DNA of 64,000 bases from NCBI GenBank assembly GCA_002480645.1, contig DLCN01000028.1, forward strand, positions 24,442 to 88,441, read 5' to 3'. The notes beneath the pieces are model-generated. The model was not told where the DNA came from. It ran no database searches and worked only from the letters and a program-made list of their open reading frames with translations. Every line of letters starts with the position of its first letter. Position 1 is the stretch's first letter. The translations under genes and the position numbers were made by a program. This document shows positions 62,679 to 64,000 of this stretch, piece by piece. This stretch comes from Balneolaceae bacterium UBA7797 (GTDB lineage Bacteria; Bacteroidota; Rhodothermia; Balneolales; Balneolaceae).

Positions 62679-63263
62679 ATGACCGCTTCGGCACTTTATC
62701 TGTTATTCTTACTCGCGCTGAAAAGTGGCCTGGAACCGGACGACCCTGCGTTACTTGCAGCCATCAGGAACGGGGATCATGCCGCCTTTAGGAAATTTTT
62801 CGACAAACACCACTCCTACCTGTATCACTTTTTATTGAAGAAAGGAGTTGGCGAACAACAGGCAGAAGATCTGGTACAGCAGGCTTTTGTGATGATCTGG
62901 GAAAAAAGAGCAGACATTGATCCCGATAAATCACTTCGCTCCTATCTCTTTCGTATCGCTTATACCCGAATGCTGAATGTATTCCGGGATACCAAAAAAT
63001 TTGATGAGGACAGCGATCTTTCTAAAGAAGAAAGCACATCGGATACCACAGAACTGATCGAAGCCAAAGAACTTGGAACAGCCATTGAGCAGGCCATCAG
63101 TTCCATGCCCGAAAAACGACAAACGGTCTTCCGGTTATGCTTTATTCAGGAGTTCACGTATAAAGAAGCTGCCGAATTTCTGGACGTTTCCGTAAAGACG
63201 ATCGAAAACCATATGGGGCTGGCCCTCAAAGATTTACGAGCTAAACTTGACAAGTATCGCTAG
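62679..63263 (+). CDS. ECF-type RNA polymerase sigma factor
   Basis: A 194-residue sigma-70 family factor. The region 2 helix NGDHAAFRKFFDKHHSYLYHFL with QQAEDLVQQAFVMIWEKR, and the region 4 segment PEKRQTVFRLCFIQEFTYKEAAEFLDVSVKTIENHM with a helix-turn-helix, are both clear. The type resembles Bacteroidota FecI-like factors. No anti-sigma gene adjoins it. The first 20 residues (TASALYLLFLLALKSG) are hydrophobic and unusual, so the start could lie slightly downstream. Confidence 0.88.
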   Translation: MTASALYLLFLLALKSGLEPDDPALLAAIRNGDHAAFRKFFDKHHSYLYHFLLKKGVGEQQAEDLVQQAFVMIWEKRADIDPDKSLRSYLFRIAYTRMLNVFRDTKKFDEDSDLSKEESTSDTTELIEAKELGTAIEQAISSMPEKRQTVFRLCFIQEFTYKEAAEFLDVSVKTIENHMGLALKDLRAKLDKYR

Positions 63264-63313
63264 CATTTAACCTGGTCGAAGAGTACCCAATCACTGAGTT
63301 AATGCCCTCCATG

Positions 63314-63361
63314 CAAGTTGCAAACTTGCTGGCCTCCCTGTTTTAAGTCGCAGACTTAAAA
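63314..63361. repeat. Two adjacent perfect hairpins with GCA loops
   Basis: CAAGTT-GCA-AACTTG (63314-63328) and TTTTAAGTC-GCA-GACTTAAAA (63341-63361) stand 12 bases apart. Both have loop GCA and the flanking AAGT/ACTT pattern, so they are diverged copies of one element. No T-run follows, so they are not standard terminators. Confidence 0.6.
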
Positions 63362-63373
63362 CATCTATGGGGG

Positions 63374-63674
63374 AAGCGATCTCCATGATTACTCTTACTC
63401 CTATCCAACAAGATTGCCGCGTCGAGATCTTCCTCAACCCTACATTTGCACCAAACTCCTCGCAATGACCACACATTCAATAAACAAAACAATGCCCGTC
63501 ATCGCGAGGAGGCTCATTTGCATTACCTGCTCACATTCAATCGACGAAGCGATCTCCATGATTAAGCCTTAGCTTATCCAACAAGATTGCCGCGTCGAGA
63601 TCTTCCTCAACCCTACATTCGCACTAAACTCCTCGCAATGACCACACAAACCCAAAAACAATGCCCGTCATCGA
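63374..63674. repeat. Two direct copies of a ~125-base intergenic repeat
   Basis: Copy 1 spans about 63374-63504 and copy 2 about 63547-63674. Both begin AAGCGATCTCCATGATTA, contain AAGATTGCCGCGTCGAGATC, CTCAACCCTACATT and CTCCTCGCAATGACCACAC, and end ATGCCCGTCATCG. The 43 bases between them contain GCGAGGAGGCTCATTTGC. The gap 63264-63708 has no gene apart from these elements. Confidence 0.75.
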
Positions 63675-63708
63675 ATTATCTAACTTCTACAGCAATGACC
63701 AGTTTGCT

Positions 63709-64000
63709 TTAAAATCGATTCCAATTATCTGGTAAAAGATCATTGAATAAGTCCTTCCACTCAGAGTTCATGGAATTGATCAATTCTATCTTTTTCTTTC
63801 TTGATCCCGATTTTATCTGTTTTTCTCTCTTAATCGCATGCATTATTTCATGGGGGCCTTCATAGTACACAAGTTTGTCTACGTTATACTTTTTGGTAAA
63901 TCCCTCAATCATTTTGTTTTTATGCTGAATCATGCGGTTTCCCAAATCACTACTAAGCCCTGTATATAGTACTTTGTTGTACTTATTGGTTAAAATGTAA
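63709..64000 (-). CDS. GIY-YIG nuclease superfamily protein, 5' part outside window
   Basis: Small single-domain nuclease. The minus frame is open to the window edge and reads YILTNKYNKVLYTGLSSDLGNRM at its N-terminal side, so the true start lies beyond 64000. GIY is replaced by LYTG in the second half of the motif, and the first half is likely just outside. NRMIQHKNK (Arg), VYYEGPHEIMHAIKREKQIKSG (Tyr, Glu, Lys) and ELINSMNSEWKDL fit the short stand-alone family (YhbQ/UPF0213-like). The DNA target is unknown. It lies directly beside the repeat-rich gap. Confidence 0.82.
   Translation of the reverse strand, partial: YILTNKYNKVLYTGLSSDLGNRMIQHKNKMIEGFTKKYNVDKLVYYEGPHEIMHAIKREKQIKSGSRKKKIELINSMNSEWKDLFNDLLPDNWNRF

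Noticed and set aside
1..64000. tRNA or rRNA genes
   Set aside because: No cloverleaf with TTCGA/GGTTC-type arms or rRNA sequence was noticed in the intergenic gaps by reading. A tRNAscan run would settle it.

Overview
The window looks like chromosomal DNA of a marine-type member of the Bacteroidota/Balneolota assemblage, with a Balneolales-like organism as the best guess. The reasons are several: a TonB-dependent receptor whose barrel ends in Phe, many signal-peptide beta-barrel proteins and lipoproteins, a BshB1-type deacetylase, pyruvate phosphate dikinase, a tricorn-like S41 protease, a large M14 peptidase, GH3 and GH29 glycosidases, moderate GC, and start sites that often lack a strong Shine-Dalgarno. 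No rRNA, tRNA or CRISPR array was seen, and assignment below phylum level is inference.

Positions 1-19,491 are ordinary chromosome. They hold the end of an M1 aminopeptidase, rsgA, a DUF6588-like barrel protein, and a minus-strand MacAB/TolC-like exporter cluster (two FtsX-type permeases, three small membrane proteins, TolC, fusion protein, ATPase). These are followed by bshB1, a PD40 propeller protein, a DUF4198 protein, an EF-G paralog, asparaginase, a DEDD exonuclease and two tandem paralogous lipoproteins.

Positions 19,492-26,253 form the accessory island. About 1.85 kb of gene-free, repeat-rich DNA leads into an AT-rich block. In this block each gene unit ends in an integron attC-like site. 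Three sites (near 22.6, 23.3 and 25.4 kb) share an identical 23-base 3' half ending in G^TT. The first bases of cassettes 1 and 3 are clearly complementary to the bases at their own ends, and cassette 2 more weakly so, as expected of circularised gene cassettes. No integrase gene lies in the window, so this resembles a CALIN (cluster of attC sites lacking an integron integrase). Cassette 3 carries an AAA/ABC-type ATPase overlapping a TOPRIM-like protein, which has the architecture of known anti-phage systems. Cassette 1 encodes a coiled-coil membrane protein of unknown function and cassette 2 a small secreted protein. A trailing barrel-like gene has lost, or never had, its attC.

Positions 26,254-49,844 return to core functions. 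They include an ammonium transporter, a MerA-like flavoprotein, PPDK, a putative zinc/metal-uptake operon (His-rich secreted proteins plus a ZnuD-like receptor), an LEA2/WHy lipoprotein, a GH29 fucosidase, ogt, a PepSY protein, tricorn-like and M14 peptidases, an AsmA-like protein and a PLP enzyme of the threonine dehydratase/serine racemase family.

Positions 49,850-64,000 contain a DUF2202 protein and a tightly coupled surface/glycan operon: a 30-residue-repeat membrane protein, a receiver domain with Glu in place of the phospho-acceptor Asp, a YaiO-like barrel, a HEAT-like protein and a GT2 transferase. After these come BglX, an MsbA-like exporter, an NfeD plus two SPFH proteins, an M23 peptidase, an ECF sigma factor, a second repeat-rich gap, and a GIY-YIG nuclease cut by the window edge.
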